Below are positions 47,076 to 60,108 of a stretch of 64,000 bases of DNA, in pieces. The position numbers and the translations under genes were made by a program. A model generated the notes under the pieces. It searched no databases and was not told the origin of the DNA. It was given only the letters and a program-made list of their open reading frames with translations. This DNA is from Sipunculus nudus (lineage: Eukaryota > Annelida > Sipuncula > Golfingiida > Sipunculidae): assembly GCA_026874595.1 (NCBI GenBank), contig CM049317.1, positions 14,624,882 through 14,688,881 of the forward strand. The letters run 5' to 3'. The stretch's first letter is position 1. Every line of letters begins with the position of its first letter.

Positions 47076-48605
47076 GTCTATCAGCCAGACCCTGAAAATA
47101 AGGCCTGTCGGTACCAAAAGAGGGGCAATTGCTATCATTATTTTTTTAAAAGACATTGATCTATAGATTACAAAAATGCATGATAGCAGTTTAGGAGTGG
47201 TAGCTTTCTATGAAATATGAGCCTGTTTCCATGGCAACCATGGTAATTTTTGCAGTAATTATGAAATTTACAAAGAAGGCCATAACTTTGTTGATTTTGT
47301 GTATAAAAGGATGAAATAAACGCCAACATGCGTCAGAAGAAAGATATTTATTTTTAATAATATTTTCTACCCACAAAATAATTTGCATAATTATCTGTAT
47401 GCAAATATATGCTAATTTTTTTAGTAAAAATTCAAATGTTTACCCCAAACATATGTTCACAGTCCTCAGTTTTTTATCAAATAAACACTTTTAGCTTAAA
47501 CTTTACCTTACTGGATAGGAAATGTAATATGCAATACATATATGTTTGATAGTTATCATTTTTCATCTTATTTGCATCTTAATGAATATTCATTGGACAC
47601 TACCATAATGACAGTGTTCTTGATTTATCTGTCATTGCATCAGTTATTGTCTGATGTATGTCGAATGAATAATTTTAAAGCATGTTAGTATCCATGGTTT
47701 TCTATGTAATTTTCACGGCAGAATATATATTTACCAAATACACAAGCACAATTTGCATATTAAATGAGACCATTTGCATAAATTTGTATAAATTTTTATG
47801 ATTTAGATCAAAATGGAACATTTATGTTCAACAGATTTACAATCCTTTTTTTAATTAAATCAACACTTTCAGCATAACTTTACATTGCTGGGAAGAAAAT
47901 TAAGTGTACAACACATTTATATTAGATCCTCATCGATATTCATAATATTTGTATCTTAATAAATATTAATGAGACACTATTATAATAACAATGTTCTTTA
48001 TTTATTTATCACTGCATCTGTTATTGTCTACAATAATTAAATAAATGATTTTGTAAGCTTGTAATTATCCATGGTTTTCTATGTTATTTCCACAGCAGAA
48101 TATATTTACTAAATATACAAATGAAATTTGCATATTAAATGAGACTCTTTGCATAAATCTGAATATATTGCTATAATTTATATCAAAATGGCATATTTAT
48201 GTTGAATAGATTTACTATCCTATTTTTTTTAATAAAATAAAAACTTTCAGCATAAACTTTACATTGCTTGGAAGAAAATAAAGGGTACAACACATTTATA
48301 TTAGATCCTCATCGATATATCATAATATTTGCATCTTAATGAATATACATGAGACACTATTATAAAGACAGTGTTCGTGATTTATCTATCACTTTATCTC
48401 TTATTGTCTACAATAATTAAATGGATGATTTTGTAAGCGTGTAATTATCCATGCTTTTCTATGTTATTTCCACAGCAGAATAGATATTTACTAAATATAC
48501 AAATGAAATTTGCATATTAAATGAGACTCTTTGCAAAAATCTGAATAAATTTCTATATCTGAGATCAAAATGGCACATTTATGTTGATTAGATTTACAAT
48601 CTTAT
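47076..48605 (+). repeat. Left arm with ~380-bp tandem units
   Basis: Units anchored at tccatggttttctatgt start near 47,691, 48,068 and 48,448 (periods 377 and 380). A partial unit precedes them. Each unit has gcatattaaatgagac, aacactttcagcataa-like and ttattgtctacaataattaa blocks. Confidence 0.88.
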
Positions 48606-48606
48606 T

Positions 48607-49070
48607 TTTATGCCCCCGCCACAAAGTGGCCGGGGCATATAGTATTACCCATGTCCGTCCTTCAGTCATTCCAAAATCAAACAGTTGCACAAAATTTTTT
48701 TTTAGCAATGCCTGCAGATATTGGCCTGATTTTTGGTGTGTGGGCAGATAATGACCAGTTACAGATCGAGTTCACGTTTCGTCCCGGTTGACCTACTTTT
48801 GACAGTTTTACGGCTCCTAAACTTAGAAAATTTCATGAAAAATATAAATTTTCATGACAAATACACATGTATAGACTTTTTTTCGCAATGCCTGCAGATA
48901 TTGCCCTGATTTTTGGTGTGTGGTCAGATATTGACCAGTTTCAGAAACAGTTCGCGTTTCGTCCCAGTTGACCTATTTTGACCGTTCTACGGCTCCTGAA
49001 CATAGAAAATTTCATGAAAAATATAAATTTTCATGACAAATACACATGTACGCACTTTTTTTCGCAATTT
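48607..49070 (+). repeat. Hairpin-headed repeat with 180-bp tandem units
   Basis: Starts with a GC hairpin (tgcccccgccac, loop, gtggccggggca at 48,610-48,636) followed by gtccgtccttcag. Two units anchored at gcaatgcctgcagatattg (about 48,715 and 48,895) share a 180-bp period. Each ends in an AT inverted motif around gaaaatttcatgaaaaat. Confidence 0.8.
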
Positions 49071-49805
49071 ATAAAATAGTGTTTCATTATTTCCTGAAGA
49101 CTAATGGTGCCAGTGAAAATTCGAAACAAGGCCTACACGCCAAATGCTTACCTGTTTAATGGGATATACATCAGGGATGATGCTTCCAGGATAATATGCT
49201 TGACCTTTACTATTCAAGTACAATGCAAGTACTAAACATTTTAAAAACCACGTATGTACACATATGCTAAAATTTCAAGCTGAATATCAAAGTTCTAGGG
49301 ATAAACAAGCAGGAACATACCTTTGTGCAAAAACTATTGTAGGTGGCAACACTACTCTTGTATACAACGAAGCTATCCGATATGTATAGATATGCACAAT
49401 ATGATTGTGTTATATAAAAAACTTCTCTTGAATCAGGTGCACTGGGCTGAATGATCTCAGCCAAGACAGGCAGTTGCCCAAAGTCAAGCAAAGAAAATTG
49501 GCAGGTCCAACCACTGTACTAAATGAACTCTCGACCTGTACCTGGCTGCACTGAGTGAACTCTTGATCTGTTGCAACATCTGTTACAGTTGGCAGTCTGC
49601 CAAAGCTATAAATAGACCCAGACGAGACTTGGACTGTTGCCAAGTATGAAAAAGTTGGAAGTATGCAAAGTTATTTATAGATACTGACAAAATCTTGCAA
49701 TCTATTCTTATACAATTGAAAGAACCCTACCCTAGGATAATTATTGTGAAAAATTAAACCATTCAGCCTAACAGTTTCATAATAAAACATTTTAATAATT
49801 CTGGA
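49071..49805. other. No confident gene
   Basis: A minus-strand region 49,410-49,720 has imperfectly repeated segments (tttggcagactgccaactgt; tttgcatacttccaac; actttgggcaactgcctgtc) that shift frame between repeats. This is probably decayed tandem sequence. Confidence 0.35.
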
Positions 49806-50530
49806 GGGAAATTACGAGTCCTATAGCTCAGAGGATATGGGTAACAGAGACCTCATTTTCTTTGGAGATTTTTATTTGGACTTCCCTGGATTTTAAATAA
49901 GAAGATTCTAGGTCTAACGGTTACGATTTGTGCCCTATAAATGGACGACCGCTTGATTTGAATGTTTTAAAAAAAAAGAAAAAAAAATTGCATGAAAATT
50001 AAAAAAATAGGTGGCACCACCAGTCTGCAGGAACTGATGAAACAATGATTAGTATGCATGCAATGAATCATGGGGACCAATGCAACAGTTATTCAGTTAC
50101 TGAAGCTTTTGCATCAAATTGTTAATTATTATATTGGGGGGGGTACTTACAAGACCCATAGCTCAGAGGATATGGGTAACAGAGACCTATTGTTGGTTTC
50201 CTTTGAGTTTTTGCATGGATCTCCCAGGATGTACTGCTAAAAAATTCTAGGTCTAACAGTTACGATTTGCGCTGTGTTAACGGCCGGACCGTCAGACAAC
50301 CAAACGCTAGCTGGACGGACGACAGACAAAGGGAAATCACTATTGCTCAGATGACGTACAGTGTGCATAGTCATTTTTAGGTCAGTTGACTGCATACAAG
50401 AGCTAGATTTCATGGGAATGGCTGGACATATTATCATTAACCTTTTTCTTCTTCTTGTTGATTTTGAAGAACATTAATTGCTATAGTTGAATGGTGATAC
50501 CACCTACAAATCTGGCATTCACATGATAAA
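49806..50530 (+). repeat. Composite array-bearing repeat, partial copy
   Basis: Two units with ctcagaggatatgggtaaca (49,829 and 50,163), and ctattgctcagatgac near 50,340, match copy 1 (1,440-1,990). The stretch 50,380-50,530 is the reverse complement of about 880-1,035, so pieces are arranged differently from copy 1. Confidence 0.6.
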
Positions 50531-50807
50531 ATTCCTTATTGAAAAGGTCTTTCTAGTCACTGGTTACCTTAGTTGCTTTTTTTGTGGATGTCACTGAATG
50601 TTTGCAACTTCTTCTTAGATATTGGATAGTTGAAACTCAACCGGCCTGGCTCACATTCCAACCTCTTGATACTCTACTCTTTAACTGTAGTTTCCAATTT
50701 TTGTATAGAAGACAAATGGAGACCAGGAAACGTTGGAGCAAGTGACATCATCTATTCTTTTTGCTGCCTTGAGAGAATGCTCACAAAGCAAAAGGGTAGA
50801 TGTTTTT

Positions 50808-51776
50808 AGCTCAGCTGACTATAAGTCATCTGAGCTATAGTCATGGTCCGTTGTCGGTCGTCCGTCCGTCTGTCTGTCCGTCCGTCCGTCCGTCCGTCCG
50901 TCTGTCCGTCTGGATGTCCGTCCGTAAGACTGGCACGTTTCGACACCGTTGGACCTACGAATCTGAAATTCGGCATACAGTTAGATGTCCCCAAAATCTC
51001 CTACCATGCCAAAAATTGGGTCAATAGGACTTTGTTCCTTCGAGATATTAAGGAAAAACCTCAATTTTTTATTAGAAATCTATTTTCACACTTCAGGACT
51101 GCCTAATATCAAAACCACTCATCTGGTTTTCTTCATTTTTACCAAAAATATTCCTCTATATGGTTCCTATGTACATGCCAGATATTAAGTCAGTATTATT
51201 TAATTTAAAAAAAGTGATGGGCCCAATCATAATGGACTTTGTAAAAGAATGAGGAAAGATATTTTGTCACTTAAGACCAAAAGTGTTAAAGGTAGGAATT
51301 TGTTTTCAGTAATACTACTTTAAATAATCAAAATTTAATTGTATACCAAAAATTAAATCAAAATCTGTTAATTTTTTTTAAATATTGGCAAAAATATAAA
51401 ATTGGTACCTTAAATTTTGCCCAAGTTTTACCATGGCACGTTTTTTTCCTGTTACTGCTTTGGATTTAATTTTCAAAGCATGTTTTTGTTACCATTTCAA
51501 CTGTTAAAACTAAAAATTTGAAACCAGTTGATCAAAAACTGTAGATTTTATTCAAGTTTCCAGGTACCATGTCTTCATTGTTTACATCAGATCAGTATAA
51601 ATGCAGTGTACTGGGCAGTTACATAACACCTTCAGGTCTGACCTACTGCCACTGTGAGTGTCTGGGTCAGGCAGTAATTACCAGAGAGCCTCTCTTTCTC
51701 TCTCTCTCTGGCAGTCTAGGTCTCTTTCTCTCTCTCTCTCTCCTCTGCTTTTTCTCTTTCTTTCTCCATCTTTCTT

Positions 51777-51823
<47 letters not shown>

Positions 51824-53190
51824 AATTGCCTCCCTTCCTCCCTCCATCCCATTCTGTTGACAGGTACTATAAACTAGATACATTAGCTATAAATGTTGAT
51901 GCAATTTAGAAATGTGAATCAACTGAAATATTCACAATCACATGTATGTTATACTGTAAATTTATAGTAACATTCGGAAACTTGGATTAAAATTATGTAA
52001 TGAAAAAAAAGGAATAAATGCACATTGTTAATTTTTTCTTGGCTCAGTAGAATGGGGGAAAAATTATTTGCTTTGTTTCTCCATCTTTCTGTCTGTTTTA
52101 AATATTTAATGTTCATGAATAAACTTTTTTTATAGGCACTGTTGAATTAAATTTCATATCCTGTATGTATATGCAAGGGTGTTTTAACTCTCACCATCCC
52201 CTTCTTCATCCCACTAAGGCTTTGCTCCTTGGCACTGTGAACAATAGTTCTATGGCTATAGCATAAAATTTAATAATTAAAGAAAATATCTACAGAGGAC
52301 AGAGGCATTGTAACTCTGATCATAACACAACACCCCCCCCCCCCCCCAATCAAGTCATTGCACCTGTGGAATGGGGACGTTATGTCAACTGTATACATAT
52401 CATAAAATTGATAAAAAAGGTTTACCAAATAAATTGGATCTCATCAGACAAATGTGTAAACTGTTGAACTGTCAACAGCTTATCAAAAAGGTAACCAATG
52501 GAAAGGCATGGTCAGTTCTTAAAAATATTATTTGCAACATTTTCTTCAATCATATAAACCAACCATCGCCCAGATTACCTCTTCCTCTCAAATATTATCT
52601 ACATTTCATCATATTTTTAAGATTTTAACCTTCCAGGTGGTTCAGTACTGTTGACCATTTGTCCATAGGTACCTATGTACATGCCAGAAATTATGTCAAT
52701 ATTGTGTAATATGTAGACGTGAGGGGCATCAAAATAATGCACCTTGTCAAGACCGATCTTGTCAAGATATTATGTCATACAGTCACAAATTCATAAATCC
52801 CCTCATCAGCATAGTTAATCATAACCTTGTATCTGTCAAATTGAACTCTTGCAGTTTTCCACACACTATAGATCCTTCAACAAATAGCCTTATCATCATT
52901 ATACCACTGCTTAGCATACTGTCATTGCATTCATACTTGCTCAAATAATTTGCTTTTTTCGACCCCTCCCAAATAAATAAAAAATAAACCACTATATTTT
53001 ACTCCATATTAATCCATCAGTCAGGTTATTTCATATGTCATTTACATACATATTGCATTATATTCCTTTCTAAAAGCCCAACATGACCATGATATTCTAA
53101 GCTTTTTCTACTCAATATAGTATCACAACGGTGATACATTTATAGTCCAATCATGATCAGCTGAGCACCGTGACCCATGGGTCCCTTGTT
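50808..53190 (-). repeat. Composite array-bearing repeat, copy in the fold-back loop
   Basis: Starts with agctcagctgac...gtcatctgagct and a gtccgtccg run (50,857-50,905). It ends cagctgagcaccgtgaccca then gggtcccttgtt. It closely matches the first ~700 bp and the end of the intron-4 copy (29,262-31,953), including aggactgcctaatatcaaaa. Confidence 0.8.
51690..51822. repeat. (TC)n-rich tract
   Basis: Interrupted TC dinucleotides ending in about 20 pure TC units (51,781-51,821). Confidence 0.93.
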
Positions 53191-54774
53191 GATGTCTATC
53201 AAGAACACAATAGAAACAGTTTTTGGTCTCTTAGGTCAGACATGGAATGTTCCATCAAGTGTCATTAATGCATTGGAAATCTTCACATTTAAGCTTTATG
53301 TCCCTAACACCAACCTGCAAAATATTAATTATCACACATATTTATTTTGCACCTAAAAAGGTGAAATTAAACCCCATCAAATGCCACCTTGTAAAGAATG
53401 TCTGTACAAGCATAGCAAACGTGCAAACTACCAAACTTGCGCCGCTGCTTTACTAAAGATCAAGATAATCCAAGTCCTGTTGGTCATGGATGTATTTGAG
53501 AAACCTCTGAAGGGAATGACAAGCTCAGTATAGATTGGATGGATGGTTCGCCAGCCCCTGAAAGTATTGGATTTGTTAGCTTGAAATTGTTCAAAATCAT
53601 GTAATCTCACTGACCACAAGTGAATCGTGCAAAGGGTAAAATGTTCAAATATGTGCAGATAAAAAAAAGTTGTGATACCCAAGTATATGACAAGAGTGGA
53701 GATGACGAGGTTGTCATATCACGTGGATACATGAGATTGATGAACTTGTATTCTGATTAAGAAAAACAAATACAAATGGGACTCATTCCTACACAAGAGA
53801 CAGGGTGACTAAAGTAATGACCAAACCTCTTCATGTCAATATAATGTACAGGAGTTTCCATTTATTAAACATAATTAATTGATTGGCAATGTGTAAGGGG
53901 TGATGCATTTAATTGTCCTTTGTAGTTAAAACAGAATTGTCTGATGTTTACATCCTAAAGTATCATACACTATCATCCTTGATATATTAAATTTAACTTA
54001 ATATCATACAGTATGCTTTATTTGTTACTAATAGCCAGTCTGGATACATGTAGTATATTCCCATGTATCCATTTGTTTAACAAGCAAATCTTAATTTGCA
54101 ACGGATAGCTGAAAACATGCATTTTAATTTCATCCAGAGATGGGTTTATTATTGTATATACTACATACTCTGTTTTTTAATATGAAGAAATAAGGTTTTG
54201 CCGGAATGAGAAATAAAAACTAATTTGAACGTTCACAGAGAAAACATACCTTATAACTGACAGAGGAAGCCTCCGAATAGTTGAATATTAAAGAAAGAAT
54301 GTTCAATATTTTATGACCGTACATATTTTTGGCTGCAGATGTATCTTGGATATAAAATAATGCAAATGTATGCAAACTCATGTTAAATGTATATGCATAC
54401 AATCTATCATGCATAGATTGCATGATGTATGCATACAATCTATCTCACTTAATATTCAAAAGACAAAGAAAAGTGTTAAGTGAAAAGCTGTGCTTAAAGT
54501 TGATAGAGATTGTTTAGTTGGAAATGGATAAATTAATAATTGTATGCTTTAACGTGTGGATATTTAAATTATCCAGTGCTTTAAAAGGTCGATATTTTCA
54601 TATAAATTATGCAAATTTATTTATTTTCATTGAGAAAACTGTATAGTGCAACATACCAACCTTCCCTCTGACACTCAATATCATGAGACTAGAGACAAGG
54701 ATTTCAAAGCTATTCAACCCTGATGTACAGTTTTCACCTGAATTTTGGAAATTCATTGAAATTCAAACATTGTC
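53191..54774. other. No gene seen (loop of the inverted-repeat structure)
   Basis: AT-rich; short frames only, none with a domain. Confidence 0.4.
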
Positions 54775-56041
54775 ACTTTAATGTCTCATTAAGATGCAAA
54801 TATTATGAATATCAATGAGTATCTAATATTAATGTGTTGTATATTTCATTTCCATTCCAGCAATATAAAGTTATACTGAAAGTGTTGATTTAATTGTAAA
54901 AAAAAACAGGATTGTAAATAAGTTCAACATAAATGTGCCATTTCGATCTAAATTGTAAAATTTATTCAGATTTATGCAAAGAATCTCATTTGATATGCAA
55001 ATTTTATTTGTATATTTAGTAAATATATATTCTGCTGTGAAAAATACATAGAAAATCACGGATACTTACACGCTTACAAAATCATCCATTTGATATATTG
55101 TAGACAATAACAGATGCAGTGATAGATAAATCAGGGACATTGTCATTATAATAGTGTCTCATGTATATTCATTATGATTCAAATATTATGCATATTGATG
55201 AGGATCTAATATAAATGTGTTGTACACTTCATTTTCTTACCAGCAATGTAAAGTTTATGCTGAAAGTGATGATTTAATTAAAAAAAAGGATTGTCAATCT
55301 GTTTAATATAAATGTGTACATTTTGATCTAAATTATAGATATTTATTCAGATTTATGCAAATAGTCTAATTTAATATGCAAATTTTAATTGTGTATTTGG
55401 TAAATATATTTTGTGCTATGAAAATTACAGAGAAAACCATAGAAACTTACATGCCTACAAAATCATCCATTCCATATATCGTAGACAATAACAGCTGCAG
55501 TGACCGATAAATCAAGAACATGGTAGTGTCTGATGAATATTCATTAAGATGCAAATAAGATGAATAATAATGATTATCAAACATAAATGCATTGTATATT
55601 TCATTTCCTGTCCAGCAAGGTGAAGTTGAAGCTGAAAGTGTTTATTTGACAAAAAACAGAGGACTGTGAACATATGTTTGGTGTAAAAAATGTGAATTTT
55701 TACTAGAAAATTTGCATATATTTGCATACAGCCAAATATGCAAATTATTTTGTGTGTAGAAAATATTATTAAAAATAAATATCTTTTTTCTGATGCATTT
55801 TGGCATTTATTTCATCCTTTTATACACAAAAATAACAAAGTTATGGCCTTCTTTGTAAATTTCATATTTACTGCCAAAATAACTATGGTTGCCATGGAAA
55901 CAGGCTCATATTTTATAGAAAGCTACCACTCTCAAACTGCTATCATGCATTTTTGCAATATATAGATGAATGTCTTTAAAAAAATTTATGATAGCAATTG
56001 CCCCTCTTTTGGTACCGACGAACCCCTCGGGCTGATAGACT
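54775..56041 (-). repeat. Right arm with ~380-bp tandem units
   Basis: Inverted counterpart of 47,076-48,605. Unit anchors (complement of tttctatgt) lie near 55,047 and 55,428 (381-bp period), and the outer part matches the left arm through atagcaattgcccctctttt. Confidence 0.88.
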
Positions 56042-56391
56042 AATAAGGCTCATGGTTAGAGCAATACAATAAAGCTGCAGTATAAAAACATACAAAGGAC
56101 AGACACATGTTCGTATTACATCAGACCATGCACGGACATTTTACTATAAAAATGAACATCATAGTCATGTATACTTCTTGAGCTTTACACATGTGTACAG
56201 AGTCTAAAGGTTGTATAAAGAGATGAAAATTCCTGATTCAGCACCCACCTGCAGTCCAGTATGAAGAACGTGTATGTGGAGACCAAATGTTTGTACCCAA
56301 ATTTTGCACCCGATCTATCACCCATTGGCCTGATACTGAGATACAGAACAGCGGCAGATAGCAGACAGCAGAACAGACATAATGCATGCAT
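56042..56391. other. No gene seen
   Basis: No recognised feature. Confidence 0.4.
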
Positions 56392-56829
56392 GGTCAGGCT
56401 GGTGTAGCGATTTCAGATTAACCCCGCTTCAGATCGCCCCCGGATTAATTTGAAATCGATTTCACCCCCCACTAAACCAGTCCTTATCTTTGTATGTAAT
56501 GTATCATGCGGGCTGGAGCAGTGTAAGAGTCCTTTCATAGCATTTATCATATAATTCAAATTTTGTGACTTCTTATTTTATATATTGACTCTCGCTTTAA
56601 ATATTGTGCAAATTGGAGTTCATCAAATCAACATATCATGACGTAAAAACATAAAAATTAAACACTTCTAGCTAATTCAACGGGGGAGGGAGGGGGGTTA
56701 ATCTGAACAGTGCGGGGTGACCTGAAATCGGGTTTAGGCTCCGCGTAGGAGTAATCTGAAATCAATTTTAGATTACTGGGGGATTACCTGAAATGGGGTA
56801 AGCCTGAAGTCTTTACACCCGGTCACCTG
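56392..56829. mobile_element. ~438-bp imperfect fold-back element
   Basis: The ends ggtcaggctggtgtagcgat...tcag and, inverted, ggtgaccgggtgtaaagact...tcag pair imperfectly. Both halves carry repeated 'gatttcagatta' motifs in opposite orientation, plus C/G runs. Noncoding; superfamily unknown. Confidence 0.55.
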
Positions 56830-56931
56830 GATGCAAATGCAGGAGGACCAATGCTATATGCTTTCCAGGTAGTCGTATTTGTACATATATAGCCTACGCT
56901 TGGCTGAGCTATGTATGAGATAAACTATGTA

Positions 56932-57478
56932 CAGTCTAACCTCTTTCATTCGCCAACCTTGGGACTGGGGCAAATTTTGGCGGTAAGCGAGGCTGGCGGT
57001 TGATCGAGGGGTCCAAATAAGATGTCCAGGGTAGCTAAAAAAGTGCCATGCATTTCTTAGGCTCGTCTTTAACTAGTCGTTTAAAGAAACAATATTTTAT
57101 ATAACTTTATTCACATAGAAAGAAAAAATTACATATAATTAATGAAAAAACAGTGTGTACAACTTATTTACAAAGATATACATGTAAAATATATTCGGTC
57201 AAAATATATGAATAATATAAAATTCTCCTGGTGCCGTTTCACTTTCATCCGAGTGTGCCCCAAAGAATTCCGTAATGGAGCATTGTTTGCCAGCTTGTGA
57301 CTGGCCTATAATCAAGGGAATGAGGCACGTTTGGGTAAAAAAGCACCTGGCGGATGGCGGATATCGAGGCTGGCAAATGAACAAGGTATATAAGTTGTAA
57401 GGATATCGGGACTTTGTTATTTGTTGGCGATAGGCGAGGTTGGCGGATGAACAAGGGGTGAATGAATGAGGTATACTT
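56932..57478. mobile_element. ~547-bp pogo/Tigger-like MITE
   Basis: Left end cagtctaacctctttcattc; right end, inverted, agtatacctcattcattc. Flanking TA on both sides. Inner tandem-like 'ggcgaggttggcgg' and 'gcgaggctggcgg' blocks face the ends. The CAGTCTAACCTC-type end with a TA target resembles pogo/Tigger elements of Tc1/mariner. No transposase frame. Confidence 0.65.
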
Positions 57479-57764
57479 AATGCGGCAAGTTATATTTGAC
57501 ATGACTGGAACTCAGTTCCATTACACATACACACACACCATCAAACACACAAACATGTATATTGACCACAATTTTATATACAACAATATGCAGCATCAAG
57601 CATGAAGTAAGAGCTCAATAAAATTAAATGAAATCTGGTATTTCATCGGTGTATCGATTCATCTAAAGATAACGTAGGATCTATTTTGGGTAGGCTCTCT
57701 AAGTCACCCCCACGCCTAAGACCTTGACTAATCGACGCCCATGGAGAGAGCGTGAGACCACCCC
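57479..57764. other. No gene seen
   Basis: Contains short CA repeats; nothing coding recognised. Confidence 0.4.
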
Positions 57765-57841
57765 CGACCCCCCCCCCCCCCCCCCACCCCCACCCCCCAA
57801 ACACACACAACCCCCCCCCCCCCCCAACTCTCATGCATATG

Positions 57842-57906
<65 letters not shown>
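57765..57906. repeat. Poly-C tracts and (AT)n microsatellite
   Basis: C-runs at 57,770-57,826 interrupted by CA, then about 60 bp of AT (57,844-57,906). Pro-rich and Tyr-Ile frames across it are artefacts. Confidence 0.95.
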
Positions 57907-57911
<5 letters not shown>

Positions 57912-60108
57912 CAGATCATCTTTGTTAAACTGTGTAAATATATAAATCATCTTGGCAAACCAAATCGTCATCATAATATTTTTCATCGGTAATTTCACTT
58001 GTCATGTACTCTAAATAGACTGGTCTCCATGCATGGTTAACAGTAGGCCTATCAGGGCAATAATTCTGCTGGGACCAGTCTTCATACACAGCGAAAACGT
58101 TACAACTGTGACAAGTACAGACTGGGAATCCCAGCTAGGTGATTCCAAGGTTTTGTTCAGATGAATATGATGTGTTGTTATTCATTTGAGCTCAGAGGTT
58201 ATCCGGAGCCCATGTGTAAGTTATAGGTGGAGACTGTGTATAACAGCAGCATCGTGTATACACAAGTATAGACCAGGTTGGTGCATATGTATAGATTTAG
58301 CCGTACATGTATTGTAACATATTGCCTTGTGGTTGAAATTCTATTACTAAATATCAACATACATTACTAGATGTACTTTCGCTTTCTCAGAGCTGAGCAA
58401 TGTTTTATTCTCCAACCCCCATCCCCTAACACAAACACATACAGTTCCTGTATGGAGGTATTCGCGCGGGAAACTGAACCCGGAAGAATGTCATTTCCAC
58501 TCCATTTATTCATGGGAAGTGTGTCGTCCTGGAATATTTTAGTATTTATGTTGTTCCGTGAAGGGTCAAATAGAAGCATTTTAAAGCTTTCTTCGGAGTA
58601 ATATTATTCTAGCTGCCGCAAGTGTTCACTCCTTTCTCCAAGCATTCCACTTAATGCAATGCAACCCCTTTTTGGCGATATAATGTTCCTGCATACATAA
58701 CAATATTCAGTAAAAATATTCTCTATTCATACAAAAAACAAGATTATTGCGCATTTTAAAGTTAACAAAAGCGCTCGCTTTCATTTACGCTCACAAGCCA
58801 ATCCGTCAGAATGTTTATAAACACTGACGGGTGGAAATCCCCTAAGCCAACGAATCTGATTGGGCCTTTAGGTCATGTGATTAAGCTTTCATTTGGACGA
58901 TCTCTGGCAAAGTGCAATGCCAATGTTACGTCTAATATACAGCATTATCGCCTTCCCCAAGTCCTTAGTCTCCCTCATTCGCTATATAGAAGCGATATAT
59001 ATATGCATGTAGTACCTTTTTCCGACAATTGGTGAACAATTAATTTTGGGGAGAGTAAATTCTGGGAAACTGCAAAATGCAAGTCGTCAGATCGATAATC
59101 AATCTATCGAGTATTATTTACTTTACGTCCATAAAAACTCACCTTGCATGGTTAACCACCGTAATTCGTAAGTATACTACATGCAAACTAATTTGGTCTG
59201 AGTGACCTTAATTGTTCAAATATCGTGGAAAGCGGTTTGGGTATATCCGCGCGACTATCCTGTCCAGTGCCCATATAAAAAATAGGTTCCCTATGAATTG
59301 TCCATTAGGCCTATAAACATGTAATCAGGGCCACCTATGACGAAATTTTCTTTAATATGTCCCGACCTAACCATGATAGTTATTCAAACATTGTGTCAAG
59401 ACACAGGTTTTTATGGTCACAGATTAAAACGAATCCAAATTAAAACCGGTTAAGTTTGTATTTAAAATGTTAATATTCAAATTAGGGTCGCCATTGATGA
59501 AAATCATGTTTTATTCAGCATCTCAATTGGAAACCATGGTAACTGATATATAATCTTCAGACTTGAAAGCCAAGTATGTTATCCGACCATCGGAACAATT
59601 GTCAGATTTATCATCTGCATTTCAAAAGACGTAATCATAATATTTAGTGAACATTATATCTAGACCTGGGTTTTCACGGTTACTGAATTACACAAAACCA
59701 TTTAAATAAGGTTTGGTGTATTTTTAGTTTAAGTACACAAATGAAGGTTTTCCTTAAAGAAATAAAATTTCTACAATATTTCATTAACAAACTTTGAAAA
59801 TATGAATTAGAAGGACACAGTCAAGTGGCTGGGGCGTTATGTCTGGAAGCTTAACGTTCCCGTTCAATCCCCACTGATACTGCCTCCTGTATATATTCTT
59901 AAACAAGTCAAAAAGGCATATCAGTTCATGACGTCTGTCTCTGTCAAATGACAGCTTCGTCATAAAACAGGAACAAATATTAAAAACCATAATTTTTCCT
60001 ACACGAGGCTCTCCTGGTCATACATTTTTACAAAATCGCAACAAATGTTATTTTTTATATGTAAATTAGGAAGATCATTTATGAAAAATGTTTATTGCCT
60101 CTATATAA
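57907..60108. other. 2.2-kb stretch with no gene seen
   Basis: No frame with a domain or paired splice signals. Frames of about 70-76 codons near 58,371-59,035 look like chance. Confidence 0.4.

Larger units (their letters stand above)
47076..56041. mobile_element. Giant inverted-repeat (fold-back-like) structure, ~9 kb
   Basis: The outer ends are mirror images: tagtctatcagcc at 47,076 and ggctgatagacta at the right. The arms stay recognisable for about 1.5 and 1.3 kb, for example cggtaccaaaagaggggcaa on the left and its complement on the right. Both arms are largely ~380-bp tandem units. The loop (48,606-54,774) holds other repeats and no recognised transposase. If the terminal TA is a target duplication, a cut-and-paste (Tc1-like) origin is possible, but that is a guess. 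It could also be two independent inverted copies of one repeat. Confidence 0.7.

Noticed and set aside
49410..49643. 77-codon minus-strand frame with Cys and repeat-like segments
   Set aside because: The repeats shift frame relative to each other and no domain is recognisable.
50857..50905. gtccgtccg tract as a stand-alone microsatellite
   Set aside because: It is a constant part of the composite repeat's end (also at 29,307), so it is described there.
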